Below, one piece after another: positions 35,219 through 43,816 of a stretch of 64,000 nucleotides of DNA (positions are counted from its first letter, which is position 1; the number at the start of each line of letters is the position of its first letter). The stretch covers positions 1 to 64,000 of the forward strand of contig CAZPGP010000002.1 of the NCBI GenBank assembly GCA_964586395.1, read 5' to 3'. Below the pieces are notes generated by a model. That model worked only from the letters and a program-made list of their open reading frames with translations, was not told the DNA's origin and made no database searches. A program made the translations under genes and the position numbers. The stretch is from DATEFF01 sp964586395. Lineage in GTDB: Bacteria; Patescibacteriota; Saccharimonadia; Saccharimonadales; EFPC-124.

Positions 35219-35509
35219 GTGCGTACCTCTCAGACCTCTATCACCCCCCTCCCCGAGAAGCTCATGGGCCTCCCGGAGATGCTGTCGGTGCTGGGCCTCA
35301 TGCTCGGCGCGATCGTCATCACCGGAACCCTCTACCAGAGCTGGGGTTGGTCCCAGAAGACCGTCGCCCTCGTCATCGTGGGCACGATCTTCGGCGGATT
35401 CGCCCTCTGGGCGATCATCCGCACCAACCTCGTCCGCCGCGGACTCATCCACCCCCTCCAGATCGGCCCCAGCTTGGAGGCCGAAGAAGCCCGTCATGGA
35501 CGGCGATAG
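35219..35509 (+). CDS. C10: small two-TM protein
   Basis: 96 residues, two membrane helices (about 20-40 and 47-67) joined by a tight polar turn (SWGWSQK), then a soluble tail ending HGRR. Not recognised. GTG start with GGAG 7 nt upstream. C18 and C20 have the same size class and two-helix layout with an Arg-rich end. GC-rich compared with the FtsA-like gene it diverges from. Confidence 0.7.
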   Translation: MRTSQTSITPLPEKLMGLPEMLSVLGLMLGAIVITGTLYQSWGWSQKTVALVIVGTIFGGFALWAIIRTNLVRRGLIHPLQIGPSLEAEEARHGRR

Positions 35510-35531
35510 AGGACCCACGAGGTCCCGGACA

Positions 35532-35592
35532 GCCAGGTGGCGACCACGGAATGTTTCCGTGCGTCGCCCCTGGCTTCGTCATTTGAACTTAT
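35532..35592 (+). terminator. C10 hairpin plus junction decamer
   Basis: Long imperfect hairpin (35532-35574; GCCAGG, GGCGAC and CACGGAA arms on the left), then TTGAACTTAT at 35583-35592. The decamer is also the left edge of C11. Confidence 0.6.
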
Positions 35593-35619
35593 TTTATTTC
35601 AAGATCGGTAAACTAGTAG

Positions 35620-35655
35620 TATAATATCTTGATGATCTCGGCAAATCAGCCGAGA
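35620..35655 (+). promoter_or_regulatory. C11 -10 box and leader hairpin
   Basis: TATAAT at 35620-35625, then a perfect 7-bp hairpin TCTCGGC/GCCGAGA (35636-35642 with 35649-35655) at the very start of the leader. It may protect the transcript 5' end or bind a regulator. Confidence 0.55.
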
Positions 35656-35677
35656 CAGAGCACAAGGATGTGATCCT

Positions 35678-36100
35678 ATGGCTGGTTCACTGGCAGCGCT
35701 TCTCATCTCCGTACTCCTGGCGCTCTTCGGCGGCTCGGAGAAGGAGGGCAAGAAGCGCAGCATGGGTCTGGCGGTCATCGCGTCGGCGATCGGCGCCATC
35801 TCGCTCCTGATCGCCTTCCCGGAGATCCTGACGATCGGCGGTGAACCCGTCGTCATCTGGATCCCGGTGGTCGTCGGGCTGATCGGTGTCATCATCTGCC
35901 TGGTGGCCAAGGGCGCCAAGAACCTCACCGGGCTGATCCTGCTGGTGGGCGTCACGATGGTCGCCTGGGCGCTGTTCCGCTGGCTGCCGACGGGACCCGC
36001 AGCCTTTCAGTTCCTCGGTGAACACATGGGTCTGGCCGGCAAGGAAGCCGGAACGGGCTTCAGCGGCTGGTGGGACATCCTGTTCGGCAGCAAGAAGTGA
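35678..36100 (+). CDS. C11: four-TM hypothetical protein
   Basis: 140 residues with about four membrane helices (about 2-18, 29-50, 56-77, 82-100) and a soluble C-terminal region ending FGSKK. Not recognised. AAGGA 9 nt upstream supports the ATG. GC-rich; second of two tandem inserts (C10, C11) between the FtsA-like gene and convergent alaS. Confidence 0.7.
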   Translation: MAGSLAALLISVLLALFGGSEKEGKKRSMGLAVIASAIGAISLLIAFPEILTIGGEPVVIWIPVVVGLIGVIICLVAKGAKNLTGLILLVGVTMVAWALFRWLPTGPAAFQFLGEHMGLAGKEAGTGFSGWWDILFGSKK

Positions 36101-36104
36101 GTGC

Positions 36105-36167
36105 CGGGCTGCGCTGCGTCCTCAGGGACCTGCGCAGCCCGCCTCACGGCAACACTTTTGAAATTAT
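36105..36167 (+). terminator. C11 hairpin plus junction decamer
   Basis: CGGGCTGCGC/GCGCAGCCCG (36105-36114 with 36132-36141), then TTGAAATTAT at 36158-36167, one base before the convergent alaS stop codon (36169-36171). Confidence 0.6.
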
Positions 36168-36168
36168 C

Positions 36169-38061
36169 TTAGACTAATGCAGCCTTGATACGGCGCACGC
36201 CAGATGAGCTGGCTTCTTCCTTCAGAATCTTGAATCGCTTGCCGTCTTCGGCGAGCTGAAGGGTGTGGTCAACGTGTGGACCACCGCAGATCTCGAAGCT
36301 GAATGGTTTTTCGGCGTCATCGGCGATCATCTTGTAGACTTTCACGCGGTCGCCATAACGGTCGCCAAACTGACCCAGCGCGCCCTTTTCGTCGATAGCA
36401 ACTTTGGTTGGGTATTCCTCAAAGCTAACTTTGAGGTCTTTCTGAATCTGGTCATTGACGATTTCTTCAACCTGCTTGATCTGTTCTGGTGTTACCTTTT
36501 CTGGGTGACTGAAGTCAAAGCGCAGGCGTTCCTCGGTGATGTTGCTGCCACGCTGGACAACGTGTCCGCCCAGGACGTCGCGGAGGGCTTGGTACATCAG
36601 GTGAGTTGCGGTGTGATACTTCTTGTGTTGGAGGGTTTGGCCACCGAGGCCGCCCTTGAAGGTGCCTTTAGCGGCAGTTTGCGAACGCGCGCGCTGTTCG
36701 GCCATCTTGGCGTCGAACTCTTCGCGCCAGGTCTCGCTGACCTTAATGCCCTGCAAAGCAGCTTCTTCGACGCTGAGCTCAACTGGGAAGCCGTAGGTGT
36801 CATAAAGCGTGAAGACATTCTCGCCGTTCAGCTCGCTACCCTCACCCATTTTGCGGAGCTCGTTCACGCCTTTGCGGAGTGTCTGACGAAAGACTTTCTC
36901 TTCGCGCGTCAGGACCTCAATAACTTCATCACGGCGAGTGGCGAATTCAGGATAGTCCGCCTCGTACAGGCTGACAACAACAGGAACAACCTCTTGCAGG
37001 AAGTTCTGCTCGATGCCCAGCTCAAACGCAAAGCGAATCGCACGGCGCAGCAAGCGACGCATGACGTAACCCTGCTCTTTGTTGCTTGGTTTAATGCCGT
37101 CAACGGCCAGGAAAGTCGCGCCGCGGAGGTGGTCAGTAATGACGCGCATAGCGTTGGTGTGGCTCTCGTACTTCTTGCCGCTGAGCTCTTGGAGCTTCTC
37201 GACAATTGGCCACAGCAGGCTAATGCGATAGACGTCAGGGCTGTCGATAGCTGCAGCAGCGATGCGCTCTAGGCCAGAGCCGTGGTCGATGTTCGGCGCA
37301 GCGAGGGCTTCAAACTTTCCGTCGCCGACTTTCTTATAGCCCATGAAGACGTTGTTGCCGATCTCAAAGAACCTGGCTGAGTCGCTGGCTGGGTGTGGCT
37401 TGCCGTACTTTTCTTCGTCGTGGAATTCCTCGCCGAAGTCAAAGAACATCTCTGAGTCGGGACCACATGGGTCGCCCACGAGAGTGCCTTCCTCGTTGCC
37501 GTTGCGGCTCCACCAGTTTTCTTTGCCATCGTACAGGAAGATGCGGCCGCCCTGCATGCCGAGTTTGTCGCCATTTTCTGCCGAGCCAAGCTCGACGACA
37601 GGGGCTTCAACGCCTCGCTTGCTGAATTCAGCCTGCCAGAGTTCAATGGCGTCGTTGTCGCGAGGTATATTGTACTTTTCGTTACCAATGTAGCAGCTGA
37701 CGTAAACACGATTTGGATCGAGGCCTACGACGTCGAAGAGGAATTCCGCAATCCAGCTAATCTGTTCACTCTTAAAGTAATCGCCCAAGCTCCAGTTACC
37801 AAGCATCTCGAATGTTGTGGTGTGCTTGTCATCACCGATGTCGTCGATATCCTGCGCGCGCAGACACATCTGACTGTTAGCGATGCGCTTGCCGTCTTGA
37901 TGTTCCTCACCCAAAAGGTATGGGATCATCGGCTGCATGCCCGAGCCAGTAAAGAGGGTCGTGGGGTCGCCCTGAGGAACCATTGGGGCGCTCGGAACGA
38001 CAACGTGATTGCGTTCTTTGTAAAAGTCTAGGTATGCTTTGCGAATTTCTTGGGCGTTCAT
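36169..38061 (-). CDS. alaS: Alanyl-tRNA synthetase, short form
   Basis: Charges tRNA-Ala. 630 residues: class II catalytic core (about 1-240, TTLFTGSGMQPMIPYL), tRNA-recognition domain and editing domain with zinc ligands HTATHLM and CGGPHVDHT. It stops there, lacking the C-terminal C-Ala domain that brings typical AlaRS to about 870; this shortened form is found in reduced genomes. ATG 38061. TTGAAA (38095-38100), 18 nt and TATACT (38071-38076) end 9 nt before the ATG, so the mRNA has almost no leader. The -35 comes from the C12 junction decamer. Confidence 0.95.
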   Translation of the reverse strand: MNAQEIRKAYLDFYKERNHVVVPSAPMVPQGDPTTLFTGSGMQPMIPYLLGEEHQDGKRIANSQMCLRAQDIDDIGDDKHTTTFEMLGNWSLGDYFKSEQISWIAEFLFDVVGLDPNRVYVSCYIGNEKYNIPRDNDAIELWQAEFSKRGVEAPVVELGSAENGDKLGMQGGRIFLYDGKENWWSRNGNEEGTLVGDPCGPDSEMFFDFGEEFHDEEKYGKPHPASDSARFFEIGNNVFMGYKKVGDGKFEALAAPNIDHGSGLERIAAAAIDSPDVYRISLLWPIVEKLQELSGKKYESHTNAMRVITDHLRGATFLAVDGIKPSNKEQGYVMRRLLRRAIRFAFELGIEQNFLQEVVPVVVSLYEADYPEFATRRDEVIEVLTREEKVFRQTLRKGVNELRKMGEGSELNGENVFTLYDTYGFPVELSVEEAALQGIKVSETWREEFDAKMAEQRARSQTAAKGTFKGGLGGQTLQHKKYHTATHLMYQALRDVLGGHVVQRGSNITEERLRFDFSHPEKVTPEQIKQVEEIVNDQIQKDLKVSFEEYPTKVAIDEKGALGQFGDRYGDRVKVYKMIADDAEKPFSFEICGGPHVDHTLQLAEDGKRFKILKEEASSSGVRRIKAALV

Positions 38062-38070
38062 ATCTGTAAT

Positions 38071-38100
38071 AGTATAGCAAACAGAGGTAGATAATTTCAA
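38071..38100 (-). promoter_or_regulatory. alaS promoter built on the C12 junction
   Basis: TTGAAA (38095-38100) is part of the minus-strand decamer TTGAAATTAT (38091-38100) that closes insert C12. With TATACT (38071-38076) at 18-nt spacing it forms a good sigma70-type promoter. Confidence 0.6.
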
Positions 38101-38110
38101 TTTGTTGCGC

Positions 38111-38153
38111 GGTGAACGCCGGCGGGCCGAGAAGGCCCAGGCCGGCGTTCACC
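38111..38153 (-). terminator. C12 GC-rich hairpin
   Basis: Perfect 13-bp stem (38111-38123 with 38141-38153) right after the C12 stop codon; no U-tract. The junction decamer follows at 38091-38100. Confidence 0.65.
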
Positions 38154-38171
38154 ATCACACACCTGCGGCGA

Positions 38172-38924
38172 CTAGCAGCTTCCCGAGCTGCCGCCATCGC
38201 CACCGCCGGAGCTGCCGCCGCCATCGCCGCTGTTGAAGAACATGAAGCTGCCGCCAGAGCTGGAGCTTCTGCCTCCGTAGCCGCCACGACCACGGCCACG
38301 ACGACCTCCGCCTCCGGAGAATGCGGCGGCCACGAGGATGACAGCAACGATGGCAACGATGATGACGAGCGACCAGACCCAGGCCGGCACGCTTTCGCTC
38401 TCGGTGGCCGGGTTCTGGTTGCCCTTGATGACCTCGGACGAGTTGTGCAGCCCGGTCACGATGGCTTCTGCGTAGTGCCCCTTCTGGTACGGGTCACGCA
38501 TGGAACCGCGGATCGAATCGACCTCGGACTCCATCGTGCTGGCGAAGTTCTTGCCGTAGAAGATGGCGTCGTGATGTTCGAGCGTGACGAGCACGACGAC
38601 GAGGTTCGGCTTGATGTGGCCGTCCCCGCCCCAGCTCGGGCAGGTCTTGATCTGCGTGGCCTCGTAGGCATCCAGACTCCCGCCTGGCGGGTCGTCGAAC
38701 ATGCGAACCCGCACATCCACGCCCTGGGAGTCCAGCTCCTTGACGGCCGGGTCGATCGTGGTGTCGCCCTTCAGAACCTGCCCGGCTGTGAGGTCCAGGA
38801 CCTGCTGGTTGCAGTCCACGACCGACGTCTCGGGGTCCGCAAAGGCAGACGGGGTCGTCAGGCCGAGGCCGACAACGACGAAGGACATCGCGACAAGCGA
38901 ACGTCTTAACATTCGGAATGGCAC
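38172..38924 (-). CDS. C12: TPM-domain protein with Gly/Ser-rich tail
   Basis: 250 residues: signal peptide (about 1-30, cleavage after AFA), a TPM domain (about 35-150) of the YgcG/TPM family (NLVVVLVTLEHHDAIFYGKN, YAEAIVTGL), a membrane helix (about 163-187) and a tail of Gly, Ser and Arg repeats, as in many TPM proteins. Some relatives act as phosphatases or in membrane-protein quality control. GTG start with GAAGGGG upstream. The only insert whose product I could place in a family. Confidence 0.8.
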   Translation of the reverse strand: MPFRMLRRSLVAMSFVVVGLGLTTPSAFADPETSVVDCNQQVLDLTAGQVLKGDTTIDPAVKELDSQGVDVRVRMFDDPPGGSLDAYEATQIKTCPSWGGDGHIKPNLVVVLVTLEHHDAIFYGKNFASTMESEVDSIRGSMRDPYQKGHYAEAIVTGLHNSSEVIKGNQNPATESESVPAWVWSLVIIVAIVAVILVAAAFSGGGGRRGRGRGGYGGRSSSSGGSFMFFNSGDGGGSSGGGDGGSSGSC

Positions 38925-38951
38925 GTGCCACCCCTTCCTAGTCGATGTGTG

Positions 38952-38973
38952 CGCCCTAAGAGGGCGTAATATA
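38952..38973 (-). promoter_or_regulatory. C12 promoter with palindrome at the transcription start
   Basis: TATATT (38968-38973, minus strand) is a likely -10. CGCCCT/AGGGCG (38952-38957 with 38961-38966) spans the predicted first transcribed bases and could be an operator or a 5' hairpin. Confidence 0.4.
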
Positions 38974-39011
38974 CTTTACAATATTTGCACCCAAGGAACA
39001 ACCTATAGCAA

Positions 39012-39072
39012 AAACCACCAACTGATTGCTGGTGGTTTGCTGCTAAGCAAACAAAAAACCGACGTGCGCCGG
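39012..39072 (-). terminator. Two tandem intrinsic terminators
   Basis: First met on the minus strand: CCGGC/GTCGG (39059-39072) followed by TTTTTT. Then AAACCACCA/TGGTGGTTT (39012-39038) followed by TTTTTGC. They end the 39086-39319 gene. Unlike the insert hairpins they have U-tracts. Confidence 0.75.
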
Positions 39073-39085
39073 CCTTAGGAAATGC

Positions 39086-39319
39086 TTACCACTTAGCTCC
39101 GTCTTCTTTGTCGCTCTCGTCTGGGGCTGGAGCCTCAGGAGCGTCGCCTGCTGGTGCCTCTGGGACTTCAGGGGTCTCAGGAGCTTCAGGCATCTCGTCG
39201 CCACCGTCGGTTGCTGGTGGTACTACTGGAGCCTGGTCTTCACCGGTACCAGTGGTTGGCGCCTGTGGCATAGCGTTCTGCTCAGGCTCTTGTGTTGGGT
39301 TTTGTGAGTCTTGGTCCAT
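39086..39319 (-). CDS. Small acidic Pro-rich protein
   Basis: 77 residues, almost entirely Pro, Glu, Asp, Ala and Gly (APETPEVPEAPAG), predicted disordered and strongly acidic, with no signal or membrane helix. Not recognised. GGAGGG before the ATG, an upstream TATAAT and two terminators downstream indicate a real, independent gene. Native composition. Confidence 0.7.
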   Translation of the reverse strand: MDQDSQNPTQEPEQNAMPQAPTTGTGEDQAPVVPPATDGGDEMPEAPETPEVPEAPAGDAPEAPAPDESDKEDGAKW

Positions 39320-39373
39320 AGACCCTCCATACTGTTAATGCTTGTGGCTATCATTATATGGGGGGTGAGCCTA

Positions 39374-40429
39374 TTAGACAACAATTCCGCCACCGACTAC
39401 TCGGTCACCGTCATACAGCACGGCCGACTGACCAGCGGTCAGGGCTCGCTCTGGCTCGCTGAGTTTGAGGGAAATTTCGTTGCCAGACAGCTGCTCGATA
39501 TGCGCGGGAATGAGCGCCGCGCGGTAACGGGTACGCGCCTGAACCGTCGCACCTTCGCTCGAAGGTTCGTTGATCCAATGCACATTCGTCAGGTTCAGTT
39601 CTTGCTTCCAGAGATTTTCGTCGTTGAGGTCGGTCGTAACATACACGACATTCTGGCTCATATCTTTGCCAACGACGTAATACGGCAGGCCGCCGCCAAC
39701 GTGCAGGCCGTGGCGCTGACCGATAGTGTAATAGATGGCGCCATCGTGTTGGCCAATAACTTTACCGGTCTTCTTGTCGACAATGTCACCCGCCTCAGCT
39801 TCGACGTAGTTCTGCAGAAATTCCTTGATGCCGATCTTACCAACAAAGCAAATACCCTGCGAATCCTTCTTCTCCGCAGTTACGAGGCCAAGCTTGCGAG
39901 CTTCCTCGCGGACCTCAGGCTTGGTGAGTTCGCCGACAGGCAGCAATGTCTTGCGCAGCGCCGCCTCTGTTACGCGGTACAGAAAGTACGACTGGTCTTT
40001 GTTCTTATCGAGTCCAGCCAACAGTTTGCCGTCCTGAACGCGCGCGTAGTGTCCGGTCGCGATCATGTCAGCGCCATCAGCCAGCGCAGATTTCAGGAAC
40101 AGATCGAATTTGATCTCCTGGTTACACATAATGTCAGGATTCGGTGTGCGGCCTGCCTGATATTCGGCAATCATGTAGTCCACGACTTGCTGCTTGTATT
40201 CCTTCTGGAAGTCAAAAACCTTGAACGGAATATCGAGCTGCACCGCCACACGCTTGGCATCGGCCAGGTCGTCAGCCCACGGGCACACAAATCCCGGCAA
40301 GTCGGTCGTCCAGTTCTTCATGTAGACGCCCGTAACTTTGTAGCCTTGCTTCTTAAGTAGCGCAGCAGTGACGGAGCTATCAACTCCGCCGCTCATGCCG
40401 ACGTAGACGTGGGTGTTTGATTTATCCAT
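39374..40429 (-). CDS. mnmA: tRNA-specific 2-thiouridylase MnmA
   Basis: Makes 2-thiouridine at wobble U34 of tRNA-Lys, Glu and Gln. 351 residues: PP-loop GMSGGVDSSV (about 12-21), catalytic Cys in NPDIMCNQEIKF and in GICFVGKIG, and a C-terminal beta barrel. Its start overlaps the ydcF 3' end by 8 nt, and a cysteine desulfurase lies two genes upstream, so sulfur donor and thiolase are in one run, as in the yrvO-mnmA pair of Bacillus. Confidence 0.95.
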   Translation of the reverse strand: MDKSNTHVYVGMSGGVDSSVTAALLKKQGYKVTGVYMKNWTTDLPGFVCPWADDLADAKRVAVQLDIPFKVFDFQKEYKQQVVDYMIAEYQAGRTPNPDIMCNQEIKFDLFLKSALADGADMIATGHYARVQDGKLLAGLDKNKDQSYFLYRVTEAALRKTLLPVGELTKPEVREEARKLGLVTAEKKDSQGICFVGKIGIKEFLQNYVEAEAGDIVDKKTGKVIGQHDGAIYYTIGQRHGLHVGGGLPYYVVGKDMSQNVVYVTTDLNDENLWKQELNLTNVHWINEPSSEGATVQARTRYRAALIPAHIEQLSGNEISLKLSEPERALTAGQSAVLYDGDRVVGGGIVV

Positions 40430-41051
40430 GAGTAAAGTTCACTACTATTAATTTCACAAGTTCGCTGACGCCGAGCCACAGCCCGATTGGCGTCGTCCAC
40501 CAACGTTGGTTATCCCAGAATCGGTCGGTTGTCGTCGGATGATTCACGATGGTTGCAATGTCGCCCACGCGGCGGTTGAACTCGATGCTCGCGCGACGCT
40601 GGTGGTACGGCGAGGTGACCAGGATTAGCCGGTTGATATCGTGCTGCAAGACGATCGATCGCACCTGAGACGCATTATCCGCAGTATTGACGGAGGCTTC
40701 GTCCAGCAAGATTGCACTCTCGGGGACGCGTTCGCCCAGCGCTTGGGCTGCCATTGCGGCGGCGTTACTCAGTCCCTGCTTATCCTGGGCGGCTCCAGAG
40801 AAAATAATAACCGGCGCCCAACCTTGCTTGTACAGTTCGATTGCTTCGCGAGCGCGCGCATCAGTGTCGCCGCCGCTGATAGCGACAATGGCGTCGGCGC
40901 TTCCGCACTGGCTGTTCATCTGCTGCGGACCGTCACAACCCGCAATATCGTCGACGCTCAAGATCTGCGGCGTGAGCATCACAAAAGCCAACGCCAGCAG
41001 CAAAGGCGTCAGCAGTACAAGTCCAAGTTTGATGAAAAATCCTACCATCAC
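40422..41051 (-). CDS. YdcF/DUF218 family membrane protein
   Basis: 209 residues: an N-terminal membrane helix (about 7-28) then a DUF218 domain (DAIVAISGGDTDARAREAIELY, ASQVRSIVLQHDINRLILVTSPYHQRRA), a Rossmann-like fold found in ElyC/SanA proteins linked to envelope polysaccharide metabolism. Biochemical role unsettled. Between the cysteine desulfurase gene (16 nt upstream) and mnmA (overlapping). Confidence 0.85.
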   Translation of the reverse strand: MMVGFFIKLGLVLLTPLLLALAFVMLTPQILSVDDIAGCDGPQQMNSQCGSADAIVAISGGDTDARAREAIELYKQGWAPVIIFSGAAQDKQGLSNAAAMAAQALGERVPESAILLDEASVNTADNASQVRSIVLQHDINRLILVTSPYHQRRASIEFNRRVGDIATIVNHPTTTDRFWDNQRWWTTPIGLWLGVSELVKLIVVNFTHG

Positions 41052-41067
41052 TCTCTAGTATGTCGTA

Positions 41068-42216
41068 TTAACGCAGCCGACGCACGCTTTCAATGATAAT
41101 TTCAGCGGCTTTCGTCACCTCTTGTGGCGTCGTGGGTTCGCCAACCGTCAGACGCAGGCTACCGCCCAGAAGGTCATCGCTAAAACCACAGGCCTTAAGC
41201 ACGTGCGATGCAGTCTGCTTATTGGCAGCACAGGCAGAGCCAGTTGCGGCCATCACGCCCTGCTCGTCCAATAGCATCACCAAGCGCTCGCCGTCCACAC
41301 CCGACCACGAGAGATGGAGGCTATTGGGCAAACGTTTCTTCAGATTACCGTTCACGATCGTGTCAGGAAGACCCTCGACGATCCGTCGCTCGAGCTCGTC
41401 GCGCAGTGCGGCATATTTGGCGACCGCTTGCTTGCGATCGGTCTGCGCAATGTCCAGCGCAGCCGCAAAGCCGATAATGCCCGGTACGTTCTCGGTGCCA
41501 GATCGCAGACCACCCTCTTGGCCGCCACCGCTAATAGGCGAATCGATACGCGTGCCGGCCTTCACATACAGTAGACCAGACTGCTTGGGGCCGTAGATCT
41601 TGGCGCCATTGAGCGTCACGAGGTCAAAGCCGAGGCGCGAAGCATGCAAATCCAGGTAGCCCGCCGCTTGACTCGCGTCGGTATGGAAGTAAATTGGTAG
41701 GTCAATCCCCAACTTCTGGCGGGCAGCGCGGACCTTTTGCAGTAACTGCGAGATCTGACCCACCGGCTGGATGGTGCCGACCTCATTGTTAGCGTAACTG
41801 ACACTAACCAATACCGTGTTGTCATCGATGAGACTTTCGAAAGCCCCCAAGTCGATCGTCCCGTTTGGCAAAACCGGGGCGACTTTGTGATTGTAACGGC
41901 CGGCCGTAACTAAAACAGAGTCGTGCTCGGTAGCCAGCACGACGATATTTGCCTCCGGAAAAACGTTCATCACGCCATGAATTGCGATGTTCGTCGCCTC
42001 TGTTGCGCCAGCCGTAAAGACGACCTCGCTCGGGCGAGCGCCGAGCCAATACGCGACTCGCGCACGAGCTTCGTTCAGATCCTGACGGACCTGGCGTCCG
42101 GCCATGTACGGACTAGAGGGATTAAAGAAATCCTCCTCGAGGTACGGCTGCATAGCTAGTTGTACACGCGGATCACACGGCGTTGCGGCCGCGTAGTCCA
42201 GATAAATACTGTTCAC
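41068..42216 (-). CDS. Cysteine desulfurase (NifS/IscS family)
   Basis: PLP enzyme that takes sulfur from cysteine to form a persulfide. 382 residues: start YLDYAAATPCDP, FTAGATEATNIAIHG, the region of the PLP Lys in LNGAKIYGPKQSG and the mobile-loop Cys in GSACAANKQTASHVL. It likely supplies MnmA two genes downstream. GTG start; the -10 TACAAT (42224-42229, minus strand) ends 7 nt upstream and lies inside the last codons of the preceding gene, so a leaderless internal transcript is expected besides read-through. Confidence 0.93.
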   Translation of the reverse strand: MNSIYLDYAAATPCDPRVQLAMQPYLEEDFFNPSSPYMAGRQVRQDLNEARARVAYWLGARPSEVVFTAGATEATNIAIHGVMNVFPEANIVVLATEHDSVLVTAGRYNHKVAPVLPNGTIDLGAFESLIDDNTVLVSVSYANNEVGTIQPVGQISQLLQKVRAARQKLGIDLPIYFHTDASQAAGYLDLHASRLGFDLVTLNGAKIYGPKQSGLLYVKAGTRIDSPISGGGQEGGLRSGTENVPGIIGFAAALDIAQTDRKQAVAKYAALRDELERRIVEGLPDTIVNGNLKKRLPNSLHLSWSGVDGERLVMLLDEQGVMAATGSACAANKQTASHVLKACGFSDDLLGGSLRLTVGEPTTPQEVTKAAEIIIESVRRLR

Positions 42217-42219
42217 AAC

Positions 42220-42654
42220 CTATATTGTACCAGTAGCGGTGAGTTTTTGGCCGGTGACAGGGTCGCGTTGGTAGATGCCCTTCATGACCTGTTCGCGGTA
42301 CATGCGTGTAGCGATTGCCAGGTTGCGAAGTTCGTCACCTTCAACCAAGGCGTATGGTTCGCCATCTTGAACTTTCAGGACGCCGTGTGGGTGTACTTCG
42401 TATCGAGTTGTCATTTCGCGGCGAGCGCCGGTGACTTCATCGATCCATTCTTCGTACCAAACCCAAGTGTGCTCGTCGAGACAGAAGAATTCGCGGCGAT
42501 GGTTAGCCGGCACAGGACCGAATACGGTTGAGCCGATTTTTGATTCCATGCGGATAAGATCACGTCGAGTGAGTTTGCGGAGGCGTGGCACAGAAACCTT
42601 AGTCGATGGCTCGACTCCGGTAACTAGCTTGAGGGTTTTACTCCAGAGGGTCAT
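42220..42654 (-). CDS. Conserved-looking hypothetical protein
   Basis: 144 residues, no signal or membrane helix. Notable is an aromatic-rich core (EHTWVWYEEWIDEVTGARREM) and a helical C-terminus. Family not recognised. Its last codons, GGT ACA ATA TAG, double as the -10 of the cysteine desulfurase 3 nt downstream. 14 nt separate it from the preceding small gene. Confidence 0.75.
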   Translation of the reverse strand: MTLWSKTLKLVTGVEPSTKVSVPRLRKLTRRDLIRMESKIGSTVFGPVPANHRREFFCLDEHTWVWYEEWIDEVTGARREMTTRYEVHPHGVLKVQDGEPYALVEGDELRNLAIATRMYREQVMKGIYQRDPVTGQKLTATGTI

Positions 42655-42668
42655 ATGCTGTTCCCGAC

Positions 42669-42992
42669 CTAGTTAAGGCCGTTCCTCTCTGCGTATGCAC
42701 GAGTTGCCTCGATAGTTTGAGCGTTCCAGCCGATAGCCTGGGCGAGTTCTGCGTCTTGAGCGCCGTGCTCAATAGTGCGAGATGCGGCTTCGTTGCGGGT
42801 GTTCTCGGTTTCGCGGTAAGCGTCCTCGAGGGCTTGGTTGACCTCGGGGCTGTCGGCGCCTACGGGGCGAATCGCCTGAGCGGCAACTTCGAACTCTCGA
42901 GCGTGACGATCAGTAGGATCGACAAATACAAATCGCTCCTGGCTAGCGCCTTGAGGGGTGTGGTCGGGTCGGAATGTAGTAGTTTCTGTCAT
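42669..42992 (-). CDS. Small hypothetical protein
   Basis: 107 residues, soluble, helix-rich (TENTRNEAASRTIEHGAQDAEL), no membrane helix; not recognised. ATG 42992 has GAGAGG 7 nt upstream, and a longer in-frame start at 43007 lacks an SD. Between tatD and the 144-residue gene, all on the minus strand. Native composition. Confidence 0.7.
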   Translation of the reverse strand: MTETTTFRPDHTPQGASQERFVFVDPTDRHAREFEVAAQAIRPVGADSPEVNQALEDAYRETENTRNEAASRTIEHGAQDAELAQAIGWNAQTIEATRAYAERNGLN

Positions 42993-43048
42993 GAGAAAAC
43001 CTCTCACCTTGCTTACGTGATGTGCATTTTCTTTTTGAGGTGTTGGTT

Positions 43049-43816
43049 TTAGATAGAAAAGAGTTGTCGCGCGTTGGTCGTGGTGTGTTGTGCAAGCTCA
43101 GATGTGGGCATCTGGCGCAGACCGCTGATAAACGTAGCGATCTGGAGCACATGCGCAGGCTCGTTCACTTTACCACGGAGAGGCACAGGTGTCAAGAACG
43201 GTGAATCCGTTTCTAACAGTAGTTTATCGAGTGGAATTGTGCGGGCCACCTCGAGTTGCCAATCGTTACGAGTGAACGTCATGATGCCATTGACACCAAT
43301 GTAAAGTCCTCGTTCGATTGCTTTAGAAAGATTAGTACTATCATCTGTATAGCTATGCAGCTCACCTCTGATGCCGTCGTAACTGTCAAAGATAGGCCAG
43401 AAGTCGTCAAACGCCTCGCGAACATGAAACACCAACGGCAGATTGTATTCGAGGGCCAGTTCGGTCTGGTATCGCAGCGCCTTCTCTTGATCTTCCTTGG
43501 TCGAGTGGCCGTAGAAGTAGTCGAGGCCGCACTCCCCAATGCCAACGATCTTGTTGGCATTGGCATTCTCGACGAGGCTTCGTATCTGTCGGAGTGGCTC
43601 CTCGCCGAACTTCGCCTCGTGCGGATGCTGCCCCACGACCGCCCAGGTATTCGGGCGGTCAGCGGCAAAGTCGACGGCGCGTTGGCTGTCAGCGGCGTCA
43701 CAGCCCACAGCGATCAGGTACTCGACGCCTGCCTCGGCGTTATGAACATCAACATCCTCGATAGAAATCGGGTAATCAACAGAGTGAATGTGGCAGTGTG
43801 TATCAACCAGCTGCAT
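43049..43816 (-). CDS. TatD family metal-dependent hydrolase (DNase)
   Basis: 255 residues with the TIM-barrel metal-site pattern: DTHCHIH at the start, GECGLDYFY, VFHVREAF, TDSPFLTP. TatD enzymes are 3'-5' exonucleases on DNA and RNA or D-aminoacyl-tRNA deacylases. ATG 43816 lies inside the metG 3' end (14-nt overlap), so translation is coupled; longer frames upstream are read-through of metG in another frame. Confidence 0.92.
   Translation of the reverse strand: MQLVDTHCHIHSVDYPISIEDVDVHNAEAGVEYLIAVGCDAADSQRAVDFAADRPNTWAVVGQHPHEAKFGEEPLRQIRSLVENANANKIVGIGECGLDYFYGHSTKEDQEKALRYQTELALEYNLPLVFHVREAFDDFWPIFDSYDGIRGELHSYTDDSTNLSKAIERGLYIGVNGIMTFTRNDWQLEVARTIPLDKLLLETDSPFLTPVPLRGKVNEPAHVLQIATFISGLRQMPTSELAQHTTTNARQLFSI

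Noticed and set aside
36265..37272. A 335-codon frame antisense to alaS
   Set aside because: Shadow of a conserved gene, without start signals.
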